NCBI RefSeq assembly: GCF_024213195.1
Contig: NZ_JANAVF010000022.1
Span: 62,001 to 126,000, forward strand
DNA from: Streptomyces sp. TBY4
GTDB lineage: Bacteria; Actinomycetota; Actinomycetes; Streptomycetales; Streptomycetaceae
Direction: 5' to 3'
Length of the DNA stretch: 64,000 nt
The notes beneath the pieces were generated by a model. The model searched no databases, had not been told where the DNA came from, and was given only the letters and a program-made list of their open reading frames with translations. Both the position numbers and the translations under genes were made by a program. This document shows positions 14,956 through 23,430 of the stretch, in pieces (position 1 is the stretch's first letter; each line of letters begins with the position of its first letter).

Positions 14956-15518
14956 CCTGCGGCGCCGGGGTCCACGGGGAGCTCGGCGGTGTCGACGGCC
15001 ACCTTCCCGATGCCGGTCTCCACGGTGACCGTCTCCCCGTACGGGATCACGTCCCGGCCCCGGTAGCCCTCGGGCCCCGGATTCCACAGAGTGGTGCACT
15101 CAGCCCTGTACGGGTCGAAGATCAGGTAGTGCGGGATGCCGCGCCGGGCGTAGGCCCGGTCCTTGACCTCGTAGTCGTTGCGCACGCTGCTCGGGGAGAC
15201 GACCTCGATGACGAGCTCGATCAGGTCGGGCGAGTACGCCGCGAGGTTCCTGTCCACCTCTGTGGCGGGAATGACCGCGAGGTCGGGACAGAACTCGTTG
15301 TCACCATCGAACGGGACTGCCACATCGCTGAGGAACCCCCAGTCGTCCGACAACTGCCCCTTGAGTACCGTCCACAGGTCCTGGACCGTGGAATTGTCGG
15401 TCGGCCTCAGCGGAGTCGCGACGATGGCTCCCTCGACCAGCTCCGTCCGGTGGCCGGGGAACATCCCCTCGAACCGGCTGAGCTGTGAGTGCGTGCGGTT
15501 GTTCTCCGGCATGGTCAC
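14952..15518 (-). CDS. Uma2 family (DUF820) putative nuclease
   Basis: This 188-residue protein has the PD-(D/E)xK-like core of the Uma2 family: ELVEGAIVATP, DVAVPF, EFCPDLAVIPATE (acidic residue), LVIEVVSPSSVRNDYEVKDRAYARRGIPHYLIFDP (given as the known E-x-V-S-P and K...Y-A...Y motifs). Streptomyces carry many copies and their roles are unknown. The start is GTG at 15518 or ATG at 15512; neither has a strong ribosome site. A second family member lies at 35674-36258. Confidence 0.85.
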   Translation of the reverse strand: MTMPENNRTHSQLSRFEGMFPGHRTELVEGAIVATPLRPTDNSTVQDLWTVLKGQLSDDWGFLSDVAVPFDGDNEFCPDLAVIPATEVDRNLAAYSPDLIELVIEVVSPSSVRNDYEVKDRAYARRGIPHYLIFDPYRAECTTLWNPGPEGYRGRDVIPYGETVTVETGIGKVAVDTAELPVDPGAAG

Positions 15519-15582
15519 GGGCGCAGGCTAGCCACGGGGCAGGCCGCGAACCGCCGGTTCCGGCAGCGCACACACGATCGAG

Positions 15583-16506
15583 CTACAGCGACAGCCCCCG
15601 CAGCACCAGGTCCGCCAGTGCGCACACGAACAGGGCCATGCCGATGAAGCCGTTCACCGTGAAGAAGGCGCGGTTCAGGCGGGACAGGTCGTGGGGCGTG
15701 ACGATGGTGTGCTCGTAGACGAAGGCGGCCACCACGATCAGGAGGCCGAGCCAGAAGGGCCAGCCGGCGTCGGTCGCCACCGCGTACCAGGCCAGCAGGG
15801 CCGTGGTCACGACGTGCGCGCCGCGGGCGCCCCACAGGGCGGCCGGGATGCCGTAGCGGGCCGGGACGGACTTGACGCCCTCCGCGCGGTCCGCGGCCAC
15901 GTCCTGGCAGGCGAAGATCAGGTCGAAGCCGCCGATCCACACGCCCACCGCGAGGCCGAGGATCACCGCGTCCCAGGACCATTCACCGGTGATCGCGATC
16001 CAGGCGCCGACCGGGCCCATCGCCTGGGCGAGGCCGAGGATGGCGTGCGGGAAGTTCGTGAACCGCTTCCCGTACGGGTAGACCACCATCGGTACGACGG
16101 CGACCGGAGCCAGCATCAGGCAGAGCGGGTTCAGCAGCGCCGCCGCGCCGAGGAAGACGGCCAGGGCGATCCCGGCGCCGGTCCAGGCGGAGCGGACCGA
16201 GACGGCGCCCGTCACCAGCTCGCGTCCGGCGGTGCGCGGGTTCCGCGCGTCGATCTCCCGGTCGATGATCCGGTTGGCGGCCATCGCGAAGGTCCGCAGC
16301 CCCACCATGCAGATGGTGACCAGCAGCAGCTTGCCCCAGTGCATCCGCTCGTCGAGCGTGTACATGGCGGTGAGCGCGGCGATGTAGGCGAAGGGCAGCG
16401 CGAAGACCGAGTGCTCGATCATCACGAGCCGCAGGAAGGCCTTGACCTTGCCGCTCGCCTGCGGCGCGGGACCGGGTCCGACGACCTCGTCGGCGGTGGT
16501 CATCAT
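15583..16506 (-). CDS. mqnP: UbiA-like prenyltransferase MqnP
   Basis: This 307-residue integral membrane enzyme has about eight to nine helices and both Asp-rich motifs of UbiA enzymes: ANRIIDREIDARNPRT (NxxxDxxxD) and ACQDVAADRAEGVKSVPARYG (DxxxD). It attaches a polyprenyl chain to the naphthoate ring (or its precursor) in the futalosine pathway. The ATG at 16506 overlaps the stop of the upstream gene (ATGA), implying translational coupling. It is the last gene of a three-gene unit after mqnL. A 4-hydroxybenzoate octaprenyltransferase annotation would refer to the same family. Confidence 0.93.
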   Translation of the reverse strand: MMTTADEVVGPGPAPQASGKVKAFLRLVMIEHSVFALPFAYIAALTAMYTLDERMHWGKLLLVTICMVGLRTFAMAANRIIDREIDARNPRTAGRELVTGAVSVRSAWTGAGIALAVFLGAAALLNPLCLMLAPVAVVPMVVYPYGKRFTNFPHAILGLAQAMGPVGAWIAITGEWSWDAVILGLAVGVWIGGFDLIFACQDVAADRAEGVKSVPARYGIPAALWGARGAHVVTTALLAWYAVATDAGWPFWLGLLIVVAAFVYEHTIVTPHDLSRLNRAFFTVNGFIGMALFVCALADLVLRGLSL

Positions 16507-16967
16507 GCGAGGGTTCTCCGGAACTCTTCGATGTCGGCCAGCAGCTCCGCCGTGGGCAGGGCGCCCAGCTCCAGGGTCCACGGGCCTGCGTCGTGACCCT
16601 CCGGCGGGGTGACGTGGGCGGTCAGCTGCCAGGTGGTGGGAGACGGGCGCGCCTCCAGGCGCAGGAAGTTCCCGGCCTCCGCGCTGAACGGCTCGCCCGC
16701 GACCAGCGCGCGCTGGAGCTGCTCCGCGAAGTCGTCCGCCTCGATGTCCCGCGCGCCGGGCAGCTCGAAGCCGTCGCCCTCGCCGTCCTCGTCGAGCATC
16801 AGCGCCCAGACGTTGCCGGGGCCCGCGAACTCCTCGGGCGTCACGCCCGCCTGCTCGGCGGCCTCGCGGACGCCCGGGTCGGCCGGGTCGAGGCTCGGGC
16901 GCACCAGGGCCACGTAGACCTCGTCGGTGCCGATGAAGAGGGCAGGGCCCCCGACGGCAGGGCTCAC
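16503..16967 (-). CDS. Conserved unknown protein inside the menaquinone operon
   Basis: This 154-residue soluble acidic protein has no motif I recognise. Features are a start reading FIGTDEVYVALVRPSLDPADPG, a central VWALMLDEDGEGDGFELPGARDIEADDF, and a Trp-containing end (TTWQLTAHVTPPEGHDAGPWTLELG, given in part). There is no signal peptide or membrane helix. It overlaps mqnL by four bases at its GTG start (GTGA) and mqnP by four at its stop (ATGA), so it must be made with them. A role in late menaquinone synthesis or its control is an inference from coupling only. Confidence 0.8.
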   Translation of the reverse strand: MSPAVGGPALFIGTDEVYVALVRPSLDPADPGVREAAEQAGVTPEEFAGPGNVWALMLDEDGEGDGFELPGARDIEADDFAEQLQRALVAGEPFSAEAGNFLRLEARPSPTTWQLTAHVTPPEGHDAGPWTLELGALPTAELLADIEEFRRTLA

Positions 16968-18421
16968 AGTCCGTACTCCTTCCAGCGCCGGTCCACCAGC
17001 GCCGCCGTCGCGGGGTCGGACTCGACCATGTCGGGCCAGCCGCCGTCCCGCGTGTAGCCCTCCGTGGGCAGCTTCTTCGTGGCGTCGATACCGGCCTTGC
17101 CTCCCCAGAACTGCTGGTAGGAGGCGTGGTCCAGGTGGTCCACCGGGCCCTCCACGACGGTGAGGTCGCGGGCGTAGTCCGTGTTGCCAAGCGCCCGCCA
17201 GGAGACCTCGTGGAGGTCGTGGACGTCGCAGTCCTTGTCCACCACGATGATCAGCTTGGTCAGCGACATCATGTGGGCGCCCCAGATGGCGTGCATGACC
17301 TTCTGCGCGTGCTTCGGGTACTTCTTGTCGATCGAGACGATCGCGCAGTTGTGGAAGCCGCCCGACTCGGGGAGGTGGTAGTCCACGATGTCCGGGACGA
17401 TGATCTTGAGGAGCGGCAGGAAGAAACGCTCCGTCGCGCGGCCCAGCGGGCCGTCCTCCGTCGGCGGCCGGCCGACGACGATCGACTGGATCAGCGGACG
17501 CTTCCGCATCGTCACGCAGTCGATCTTCAGCGCGGGGAACGGCTCCTGCGGGGTGTAGAAGCCGGTGTGGTCGCCGAAGGGGCCCTCCGGGAGCGTCTCC
17601 CCCGGCTCCAGCCAGCCCTCGATGACCACCTCGGCGTGGGCCGGGACCTGGAGCGGGACCGTCTTGCAGTCCACCATCTCGATCCGCTTGCCCGCCACGA
17701 ACCCGGCGAAGAGGTACTCGTCGATGTCCCCCGGCAGCGGCGCGGTCGACGCGTACGTCACGGCCGGCGGGCAGCCGAAGGCGATCGCGACCGGCAGCCG
17801 CTCACCGCGGGCCGCGGCGACCGCGTAGTGGTTGCGGCTGTCCTTGTGGATCTGCCAGTGCATGCCGATGGTGCGCTTGTCGTGGCGCTGGAGGCGGTAC
17901 AGGCCGAGGTTGCGGACGCCCGTCTCGGGGTGCTTGGTGTGCGTGAGGCCCAGGTTGAAGAAGGAGCCGCCGTCCTTGGGCCAGGTGAAGAGGGCCGGGA
18001 GCTGGTCCAGGTCCACGTCGTCGCCGGTGAGGACGACCTCCTGGACGGGCGCGGACTCGCCCTTCACCTTCTTCGGCGGCACGTGCACCATCGAGCCGAG
18101 CTTGCCGAAGGCCTCGCGGACGCCGATGAAGCCCTGGGGCAGCTCCGGCTTGAGCAGGCCGCCGATCTTCTCGCTGATCTCGGCGTACGACTTCAGCCCG
18201 AGGGCCTTCAGCAGCCGCCGGTCGGTCCCGAAGACGTTCATGGCCAGCGGCATCGCCGAGCCCTTGACGTTCTCGAAGAGCAGCGCGGGTCCGCCCGCCT
18301 TGTTCACTCTGTCGACGATCTCCCCGACCTCTAGGTACGGGTCCACTTCGGCCTTGATGCGCTTGAGGTCGCCCTCCCGCTCCAGAGCCCGGAGCAGCGA
18401 GCGGAGATCGTCGTAAGCCAT
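16964..18421 (-). CDS. mqnL: UbiD-family menaquinone decarboxylase MqnL
   Basis: This 485-residue prenyl-FMN-dependent decarboxylase removes the ring carboxylate in late futalosine-pathway menaquinone synthesis. UbiD signatures are NLGLYRLQRHDKRTIGMHWQ, HYAVAAARGERLPVAIAFG, EMVDCKTVPLQVPAHAEVVIEG (given in parts), PEGPFGDHTGFYTP with the conserved E-F-G-D-x-x-G-Y-Y region, and KYPKHAQKVMHAIWG. It needs the cofactor made by UbiX (13569-14255). The ATG at 18421 has no obvious ribosome site, so the message may be leaderless. It heads the mqnL-unknown-mqnP unit. Confidence 0.94.
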   Translation of the reverse strand: MAYDDLRSLLRALEREGDLKRIKAEVDPYLEVGEIVDRVNKAGGPALLFENVKGSAMPLAMNVFGTDRRLLKALGLKSYAEISEKIGGLLKPELPQGFIGVREAFGKLGSMVHVPPKKVKGESAPVQEVVLTGDDVDLDQLPALFTWPKDGGSFFNLGLTHTKHPETGVRNLGLYRLQRHDKRTIGMHWQIHKDSRNHYAVAAARGERLPVAIAFGCPPAVTYASTAPLPGDIDEYLFAGFVAGKRIEMVDCKTVPLQVPAHAEVVIEGWLEPGETLPEGPFGDHTGFYTPQEPFPALKIDCVTMRKRPLIQSIVVGRPPTEDGPLGRATERFFLPLLKIIVPDIVDYHLPESGGFHNCAIVSIDKKYPKHAQKVMHAIWGAHMMSLTKLIIVVDKDCDVHDLHEVSWRALGNTDYARDLTVVEGPVDHLDHASYQQFWGGKAGIDATKKLPTEGYTRDGGWPDMVESDPATAALVDRRWKEYGL

Positions 18422-18538
18422 GCGGGCAATTGTGGCATCCCCGCCCAGAGCCCGGAGCGCGGCGGGGCCTCTACCCTGGAAGAGTCCACGGCGGACCTGC
18501 CCGGTCCGCGCCGTTCTTCTGGGGGTCGGTCCCACACC

Positions 18539-18889
18539 GTGCTGCGCTATCTGCCGTTCCTGCTGATCATCGCGCTGACCATCTACACCTTCATCGACTG
18601 CCTGAACACGCCGGAAGAAGAGGTCAAGCACCTTCCCAAGGTCGTCTGGGTCCTGATCATCCTGCTCTTCTCGATCGTCGGTCCGATCGTGTGGCTCTTC
18701 GCGGGCAAGAAGAAGGTGCCCGGCGGCGCCGGCGGCCGGCCGCGCCCGGGCCGCCGCACGTGGGTGGCCCCGGACGACAATCCGGAGTTCCTGAAGTCCC
18801 TGCGCGAGGAGCGGGACGAGAAGGAGAAGAAGACGGAGAAGAAGCCGGAGCCGGAGACGGACAAGGACGGCGACAAGGGCAAGGAGTAG
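18539..18889 (+). CDS. PLD nuclease N-terminal-domain membrane protein
   Basis: This 116-residue protein has two membrane helices (residues 3-20 and 37-55) with the linking CLNTPEEEVKHLPKVVWVLI segment typical of the PLDc_N domain. A basic KKKVPGG stretch follows, then WVAPDDNPEFLKSL and a Lys/Glu-rich tail. Such short proteins lack the phospholipase catalytic domain and have no known activity. The start is GTG 18539 after a G-rich site. It is divergent from mqnL, with the promoter region in 18422-18538. Confidence 0.8.
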   Translation: MLRYLPFLLIIALTIYTFIDCLNTPEEEVKHLPKVVWVLIILLFSIVGPIVWLFAGKKKVPGGAGGRPRPGRRTWVAPDDNPEFLKSLREERDEKEKKTEKKPEPETDKDGDKGKE

Positions 18890-18913
18890 GAGTAGGGCCG
18901 GGCAAGGCCGGTC

Positions 18914-19837
18914 CTACGGGGCTGCGGCCCCGGCCCGCGCCGCCGCCCCCTGCGCCGCCTTCTGCGCCGCGTGCGCGAAGGCCCGTACGGCGCCGGTGTC
19001 CTCGCCCGCGCGCCAGACCAGGCCGTACCCGACCGGTTCGGCGTCGGCCACGGGCACGTGGGTGATCCCGGGGCGGGCGTGATAGGTCGCCGCGTGCGCC
19101 GAGGTCAGCAGCGCGCCCTGGCCGGCGGCGACCAGCATGAGCGCCTCCTGCAGGTTCGTCACCTCCGGGCCGCGCCGGATCGGCCGGCCGGCCGGGGTGC
19201 GCGCCGGGGCGTGGTGTTCGCGCAGGTACGCGGGCAGGTCCCCGGCGATCGTCAGCAGCGCGACCTCCGCCAGCTCCTCCAGCGTCACCGAGGTCCGCGC
19301 GGCCAGCGGGTGCCCGGCGGCCACGGCCAGCGCCCGGGCCTCGCTCAGCAGCGTCGGCCCCTCCCCCAGGTCGGGCTCGCGCACCGGGAACTCCGCGAAG
19401 GCCACGTCGAAGTCCCCGCCGCGCAGTTGTCCGTACGGGTCGGAGAGCGGCACCTCGCACACCTCGACGATCAGCCCGGGGTGCGTGCCGCGCAGGTCCT
19501 GGGCGGCACGCAGGACGAGTTCGCCGGCGGGCGGGGTGGTGAAGCCGACGTGCAGCACCCCGGCGGCGGCGCGGGCCGTCGCGGCGGCCCGGTCCAGGGC
19601 GGCGGCGATGCCGCGGTGGTGGGGTTCGAGGTCGGCGCGGAGCTGGGCTCCGAGCGAGGTGAGGGCGGCGCTGCGGCTGGTGCGCAGGAAGAGCCGGGCG
19701 CCGACGCGCCGTTCGAGGCGCTGCACGAGCTGGCTGACGCGGGCGCGGGAGAGCAGCATGCGCTCGGCGGTGCGGCCGAAGTGCAGTTCCTCGGCCAGGA
19801 TCAGGAAGCAGTCGAGCTCGTCGCGATCGGTAAGCAT
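18914..19837 (-). CDS. LysR-family transcriptional regulator
   Basis: This 307-residue protein has an N-terminal winged helix (LDCFLILAEELHFGRTAERMLLSRARVSQLVQRLE, given as the family pattern) and a type-2 periplasmic-binding-like effector domain (GVLHVGFTTP...LREHHAPART...ALMLVAAGQGALLTSAHA). It is divergent from an MFS transporter gene and is its likely activator or repressor. The ATG at 19837 fits the family start. Inverted repeats at 19841-19854 and 19895-19910 are candidate binding sites. Confidence 0.9.
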   Translation of the reverse strand: MLTDRDELDCFLILAEELHFGRTAERMLLSRARVSQLVQRLERRVGARLFLRTSRSAALTSLGAQLRADLEPHHRGIAAALDRAAATARAAAGVLHVGFTTPPAGELVLRAAQDLRGTHPGLIVEVCEVPLSDPYGQLRGGDFDVAFAEFPVREPDLGEGPTLLSEARALAVAAGHPLAARTSVTLEELAEVALLTIAGDLPAYLREHHAPARTPAGRPIRRGPEVTNLQEALMLVAAGQGALLTSAHAATYHARPGITHVPVADAEPVGYGLVWRAGEDTGAVRAFAHAAQKAAQGAAARAGAAAP

Positions 19838-19840
19838 GGC

Positions 19841-19910
19841 TGAACGAACGTTCAGATCTTCGGCGTTGTTCCCGGCCGGGCGGCGGACGAAGGTAGTTGA
19901 GCCGGCAACT
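19841..19910. promoter_or_regulatory. Candidate LysR binding sites in divergent promoter region
   Basis: TGAACG-AA-CGTTCA (19841-19854) is a perfect 6-bp inverted repeat directly beside the LysR start codon, suited to autorepression. AGTTG-n6-CAACT (19895-19910) lies about 50 bases before the MFS start and fits an activation site near its promoter. The sites are assigned by position and symmetry only. Confidence 0.5.
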
Positions 19911-19957
19911 TCTGCTCCTCCCCTACCTTCCGCTCCTCCGTCCTGCGAGGTCCCACC

Positions 19958-21454
19958 ATGGATTCAACGGCATCATCGAGCCCCACCGCAACGATCCGCG
20001 GCCGCCGCCTCGGCGTCCTGCTCGTCCTGGCCGGCGCCATCTTCCTCGAAGGCATCGACGTCGCGATGCTGAACGTGGCCCTGCCGTCCATCCGCGCCGA
20101 CCTCGGCCTCGAAACCGGCACCCTCCAGTGGGTGATGAGCGCCTACGTGCTCGGCTACGGCGGCTTCATGCTGCTCGGCGGCCGTGCGGCCGACCTCTTC
20201 GGACGCCGCGCGATGTTCATCGGCTGGCTGTCGGTCTTCCTGCTCTTCTCCGGGCTCGGCGGCCTGGCCACCGAAGGCTGGCAGCTGATCGCCGCCCGCT
20301 TCGTGACGGGTGTCGCCGCCGCCTTCATGACCCCGGCGGGCCTGTCCATCATCACCACGGGCTTCGACGAGGGCCCCCAGCGCGACAAGGCGCTGCTGGT
20401 GTACTCGGGCACGGCCGCCGCCGGCTTCTCCGTCGGGCTGGTCGCGGGCGGGCTGCTCGCCTCCGTGGGCTGGCGCTGGGTGTTCTTCGCTCCCGTGGCG
20501 CTGGCCGCGCTGATCCTGGCGGGCGCACTGGCCTTCGTACCGAAGGAGCCCGAGGAGCAGCGGGCCGCCTCCGCCCGGCAGCGGGGCCGGATCGACGTGT
20601 GGGGCGGGCTGCTGGTGACCGCGGGCGTCGTCCTGCTGGTCCTCGGCGTCGAGGAGGTCTCGGCGCCGGCCGCGCTGGCCGGGCTGGCGCTGCTCGGTGC
20701 CTTCGTCCTCGTCGAGCGGCGCACGGCCGAGCCCCTGGTGCGGCTCGGCATCCTGCGCTCGCCCGGCCTGGTGCGGGCCAACGCGGCGGCGCTGCTCTTC
20801 TCGGCCGCGTTCTTCGGCTTCCAGTTCCTGGTGGTGCTCTACCTCCAGGAGGTGCGCGGCTGGTCGACGCTCCAGACCAGCCTGGCCATGCTGGTGATCG
20901 GCATCGACGCGGTCCTGTCCCCGACCGTGGTGCCCAAGCTGGTGGCCCGGTACGGGAACGCCCGGCTGATCTTCGGCGGCCTGCTGCTGGCGGCCCTGGC
21001 CTACGGCCTGTTCCTGCCGCTCGGCGCCGACTGGTCCTACCTGCTGATGCTGCCGAGCCTGGTCCTGCTCGGCCTGGCCTTCGCCCTGGTCTACGGGCCG
21101 CTGACCATAGTCGCCACCGAGGGGGTCGCGGAGGAGGAGCAGGGCCTCGCAGGCGGTCTCCTCTACACGGCGTTCCAGTTCGGCGCGGCGCTCGGGCTGG
21201 CCGGGGTCACGGGGGTGGCGGCCGGCGCCGCCGATCCCCTGGACGGGTACCGGGCGGCGCTGCTCGTCCCCTTCGCGGCGGCGCTGGTGGCCGCGGCCGT
21301 CACCCTGCCGGGGCTCCGGCGGGGCTCACACCGCCCAGGGCAGGGGCCGGGTGCCCTCGGTGCCGGGGACGGAGACGAGGCCGTCGGCGCGCATGGCGAC
21401 GTACACCTCGGTGTCCGCCAGGGCGTGGACGCGGCGCAGCACGTCGGGGGGTAG
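19958..21454 (+). CDS. MFS transporter, 14-helix (DHA2-like)
   Basis: This 498-residue efflux protein has about 14 helices and the DHA2 signatures: LDVTVVNVALP-like FLEGIDVAMLNVALPSIRADL, loop motif GGRAADLFGRRAMF, and motif C-like GVAAAFMTPAGLS. Drug-resistance exporters have this layout, but the substrate is unknown. The last 45 codons (SHRPGQGPGALGAGDGDEAV onward) are hydrophilic, low-complexity and antisense to the cupin gene. The original stop was probably near 21320 and has been lost. The likely regulator is the divergent LysR protein. Confidence 0.9.
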   Translation: MDSTASSSPTATIRGRRLGVLLVLAGAIFLEGIDVAMLNVALPSIRADLGLETGTLQWVMSAYVLGYGGFMLLGGRAADLFGRRAMFIGWLSVFLLFSGLGGLATEGWQLIAARFVTGVAAAFMTPAGLSIITTGFDEGPQRDKALLVYSGTAAAGFSVGLVAGGLLASVGWRWVFFAPVALAALILAGALAFVPKEPEEQRAASARQRGRIDVWGGLLVTAGVVLLVLGVEEVSAPAALAGLALLGAFVLVERRTAEPLVRLGILRSPGLVRANAAALLFSAAFFGFQFLVVLYLQEVRGWSTLQTSLAMLVIGIDAVLSPTVVPKLVARYGNARLIFGGLLLAALAYGLFLPLGADWSYLLMLPSLVLLGLAFALVYGPLTIVATEGVAEEEQGLAGGLLYTAFQFGAALGLAGVTGVAAGAADPLDGYRAALLVPFAAALVAAAVTLPGLRRGSHRPGQGPGALGAGDGDEAVGAHGDVHLGVRQGVDAAQHVGG

Positions 21455-21697
21455 CACCACGGACTCACCTGAGGCGACCTTCTCGGTCCGGCCGCCGCAG
21501 GTGACGTCGAGGGCCCCGGCGGTGACCGTCCAGACCTGCTCGCGGCTGACGGAGTGCTCGGGGCCGGTGATCCCGGCGGGGATGGCGGCGTGCCAGGTGC
21601 TCAGCTCGGCGCTTCCCCGGCTGGGGGAGGCATGGCCGGTCATGGTCGCGTTCGGGGTGGCGATGACGTGGTCGGGGGACGGGGTGATGACGCGCAA
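21326..21697 (-). CDS. Cupin-domain protein
   Basis: This roughly 123-residue protein has a single cupin barrel: WHAAIPAGITGPEHSVSREQVWTVTAGALDV, given as PEHSVSREQVW (metal-ligand histidine and glutamate) and a second motif LPPDVLRRVHAL. Small cupins of this kind can be dioxygenases, isomerases or binding proteins. The TTG at 21697 is chosen because GAAGGA lies six bases upstream; the frame extends to a TTG at 21733 inside the 46-bp palindrome. It is divergent from the MarR gene, the probable regulator, and overlaps the MFS gene by 129 bases tail to tail. Confidence 0.8.
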   Translation of the reverse strand: MRVITPSPDHVIATPNATMTGHASPSRGSAELSTWHAAIPAGITGPEHSVSREQVWTVTAGALDVTCGGRTEKVASGESVVLPPDVLRRVHALADTEVYVAMRADGLVSVPGTEGTRPLPWAV

Positions 21698-21724
21698 GAC
21701 GGGTCCTTCGCTTTCTCCGACAGA

Positions 21725-21770
21725 GTGAGTCAAGCTGCTTTACTCATATGAGTAAAGCAGCTTGACTCAC
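21725..21770. promoter_or_regulatory. 46-bp perfect palindrome, probable MarR operator
   Basis: Bases 21725-21747 and 21748-21770 are exact reverse complements with no loop. The core is TTTACTCATATGAGTAAA, typical of MarR-family operators. It lies between the divergent cupin and MarR genes and would cover both promoters. Because of the symmetry both strands carry TTGACTCAC and the same five-residue frame (MSKAA then stop). The length of perfect symmetry is far beyond that needed for one dimer. Confidence 0.8.
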
Positions 21771-21788
21771 GTGTGTCACCATGTTTCC

Positions 21789-22265
21789 GTGACCGACCAA
21801 GACGACTCCGCACCGGACATCGAGCTGGCCTTCCTCCTCGGCCTCGGCTTCCAGCTGCTGACCGGCGAGTTCACCCGCCGCCTCGAAGAGGCCGGGCACG
21901 CCGACCACCTGCGCCCCGTCCACGGCATGGCCTTCCAGGCCCTGAAGGGACCCGGCGCCACCGCCACCGAGCTCGCCGAGCGGCTCGGGGTTACCAAGCA
22001 GGCCGCGGGACAGCTCGTGGACGACCTGGAGCGGCGCGGGTACGTGCGCCGCACCCCGCACCCCGGGGGCGGCCGCAAGAAGCTCGTCGTCCTCACGGAG
22101 GCCGCGACCGCCCACCTGGAGGCCGCCGGCCGGGTCCTGCACGAGCTGGAGGCCGAACTCGGCCGCGGCAGCGTGGACCTCGGCGCCCTGCGCACCGAAC
22201 TGGGCCGCCTGCTCCGCACCCTCAACGGCGACGGCCCCCTCCCGCCGCTGCGCCCCTCCTGGTGA
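21789..22265 (+). CDS. MarR-family regulator
   Basis: This 158-residue winged-helix protein reads ATATELAERLGVTKQAAGQLVDDLERRGYVRR (recognition helix, given as the family pattern) followed by the wing HPGGGRKKLVVLTEAA and a C-terminal dimerisation helix. It probably represses itself and the divergent cupin gene through the 46-bp palindrome just upstream. The GTG at 21789 follows that palindrome by 18 bases; an in-frame TTG lies inside it at 21762. The ligand is unknown. Confidence 0.88.
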   Translation: MTDQDDSAPDIELAFLLGLGFQLLTGEFTRRLEEAGHADHLRPVHGMAFQALKGPGATATELAERLGVTKQAAGQLVDDLERRGYVRRTPHPGGGRKKLVVLTEAATAHLEAAGRVLHELEAELGRGSVDLGALRTELGRLLRTLNGDGPLPPLRPSW

Positions 22266-22290
22266 CGGGGCGGAGCCGGCCCGGAAACGC

Positions 22291-22330
22291 CGGAGGGGCC
22301 GGGCAGCCTTTCGGCTGCCCGGCCCCTCCG
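22291..22330. terminator. Bidirectional terminator, 18-bp stem
   Basis: Arms 22291-22308 and 22313-22330 are exact complements (CGGAGGGGCCGGGCAGCC) with loop TTTC. The hairpin serves the convergent marR-like gene (ends 22265) and ccsB (ends 22345). Confidence 0.88.
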
Positions 22331-22344
22331 CCCGGATCTCCGGC

Positions 22345-23430
22345 TCAGACGCCCGCGTACGAGTGCTTGCCGCTCAGCAGGATGTTCACGCCGTAGTAGT
22401 TCCAGATCCAGCAGGCGAACGCGAAGAGCGCGAGGTACGCGGCCTTGCGGCCCTTCCAGCCGGCCGTGGCCCGCGCGTGCAGGTAGGCGGCGTACGCCAC
22501 CCAGGTCACGAAGGACCAGACCTCCTTGGGGTCCCAGCCCCAGTAGCGGCCCCACGCGTCGCCGGCCCAGATCGCGCCCGCGATGATCGTGAAGGTCCAC
22601 AGCGGGAAGACGGCCGCGTTGATGCGGTACGAGAACTTGTCGAGCGAGGCCGCCGACGGGAAGCGCTCCATCACCGAGGTGGCGAACTTGCCCGGCTTGC
22701 CGCCCCGCACGAGCTTGGCCTCGTAGGAGTCGCGGAAGAGGTACATGACCGCACCGGCCGCGCCGATGTAGAAGACCGCGCCGCAGATGATCGCGGTGGA
22801 GACGTGGATCACGAGCCAGTACGACTTCAGGGCGGGGACCAGCTGGTCGCTCTCGGTGTAGAGCACCGTGGTGGCGATGCCCAGGTCGAGCAGGACCGTG
22901 GTGACCAGGAACAGGCCGAGCCAGCGGACGTTCTTCTTCAGGGCGAGCAGCAGCAGGTACGTGCCGACGGCCACCGTGGAGAAGGTGATCGAGAACTCGT
23001 ACATGTTGCCCCAGGGCGCCCGCTCCACCGACATCGCGCGGGCGACGACCCCGCCCACGGCGAGGAGGAACCCGAGGGTGGTCAGCGAGACCGCGATGCG
23101 CCCGTACAGGTCGCCCTGGACGGTGCCGCCGGCCGCGCCGGGGCCGTCCGGGACGTCACGGCTGCCGGCCGCGCCGCGCGTGACCACCTGGGGCTTGTCG
23201 AGCACGGCGGTGCTGCCCTTGCTCCGCACCTGGACGGCGGGGGCCGCGGCCTTGGCCCCGGCCTTGGCGGGGGTGAGCGCGGCGGCCGTACGGGCCACCT
23301 TGCTGCGGCTGCCGAAGACCCACTCGGCGATGTGGGCGAAGAAGGCGAGGGTGTAGACCGCCATGGAGGCGTAGATCAGGTTGTTGCTGAGCTGAGCCAG
23401 ACTCTCGTTGGCTGCGACCGCGAGCTGCAT
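22345..23430 (-). CDS. ccsB: Cytochrome c biogenesis protein CcsB/ResC
   Basis: This 361-residue membrane protein of cytochrome c maturation system II handles heme delivery across the membrane with ResB. It has about eight helices and the heme-binding WWD domain (AGDAWGRYWGWDPKEVWSF) flanked by conserved histidines (LVIHVSTAI and a late histidine in AYLHARATAGW). A roughly 60-residue Ala/Lys-rich cytoplasmic linker follows the first helix. The ATG at 23430 overlaps the resB stop (TGATG) and has GGGGAG eight bases upstream. Confidence 0.94.
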   Translation of the reverse strand: MQLAVAANESLAQLSNNLIYASMAVYTLAFFAHIAEWVFGSRSKVARTAAALTPAKAGAKAAAPAVQVRSKGSTAVLDKPQVVTRGAAGSRDVPDGPGAAGGTVQGDLYGRIAVSLTTLGFLLAVGGVVARAMSVERAPWGNMYEFSITFSTVAVGTYLLLLALKKNVRWLGLFLVTTVLLDLGIATTVLYTESDQLVPALKSYWLVIHVSTAIICGAVFYIGAAGAVMYLFRDSYEAKLVRGGKPGKFATSVMERFPSAASLDKFSYRINAAVFPLWTFTIIAGAIWAGDAWGRYWGWDPKEVWSFVTWVAYAAYLHARATAGWKGRKAAYLALFAFACWIWNYYGVNILLSGKHSYAGV

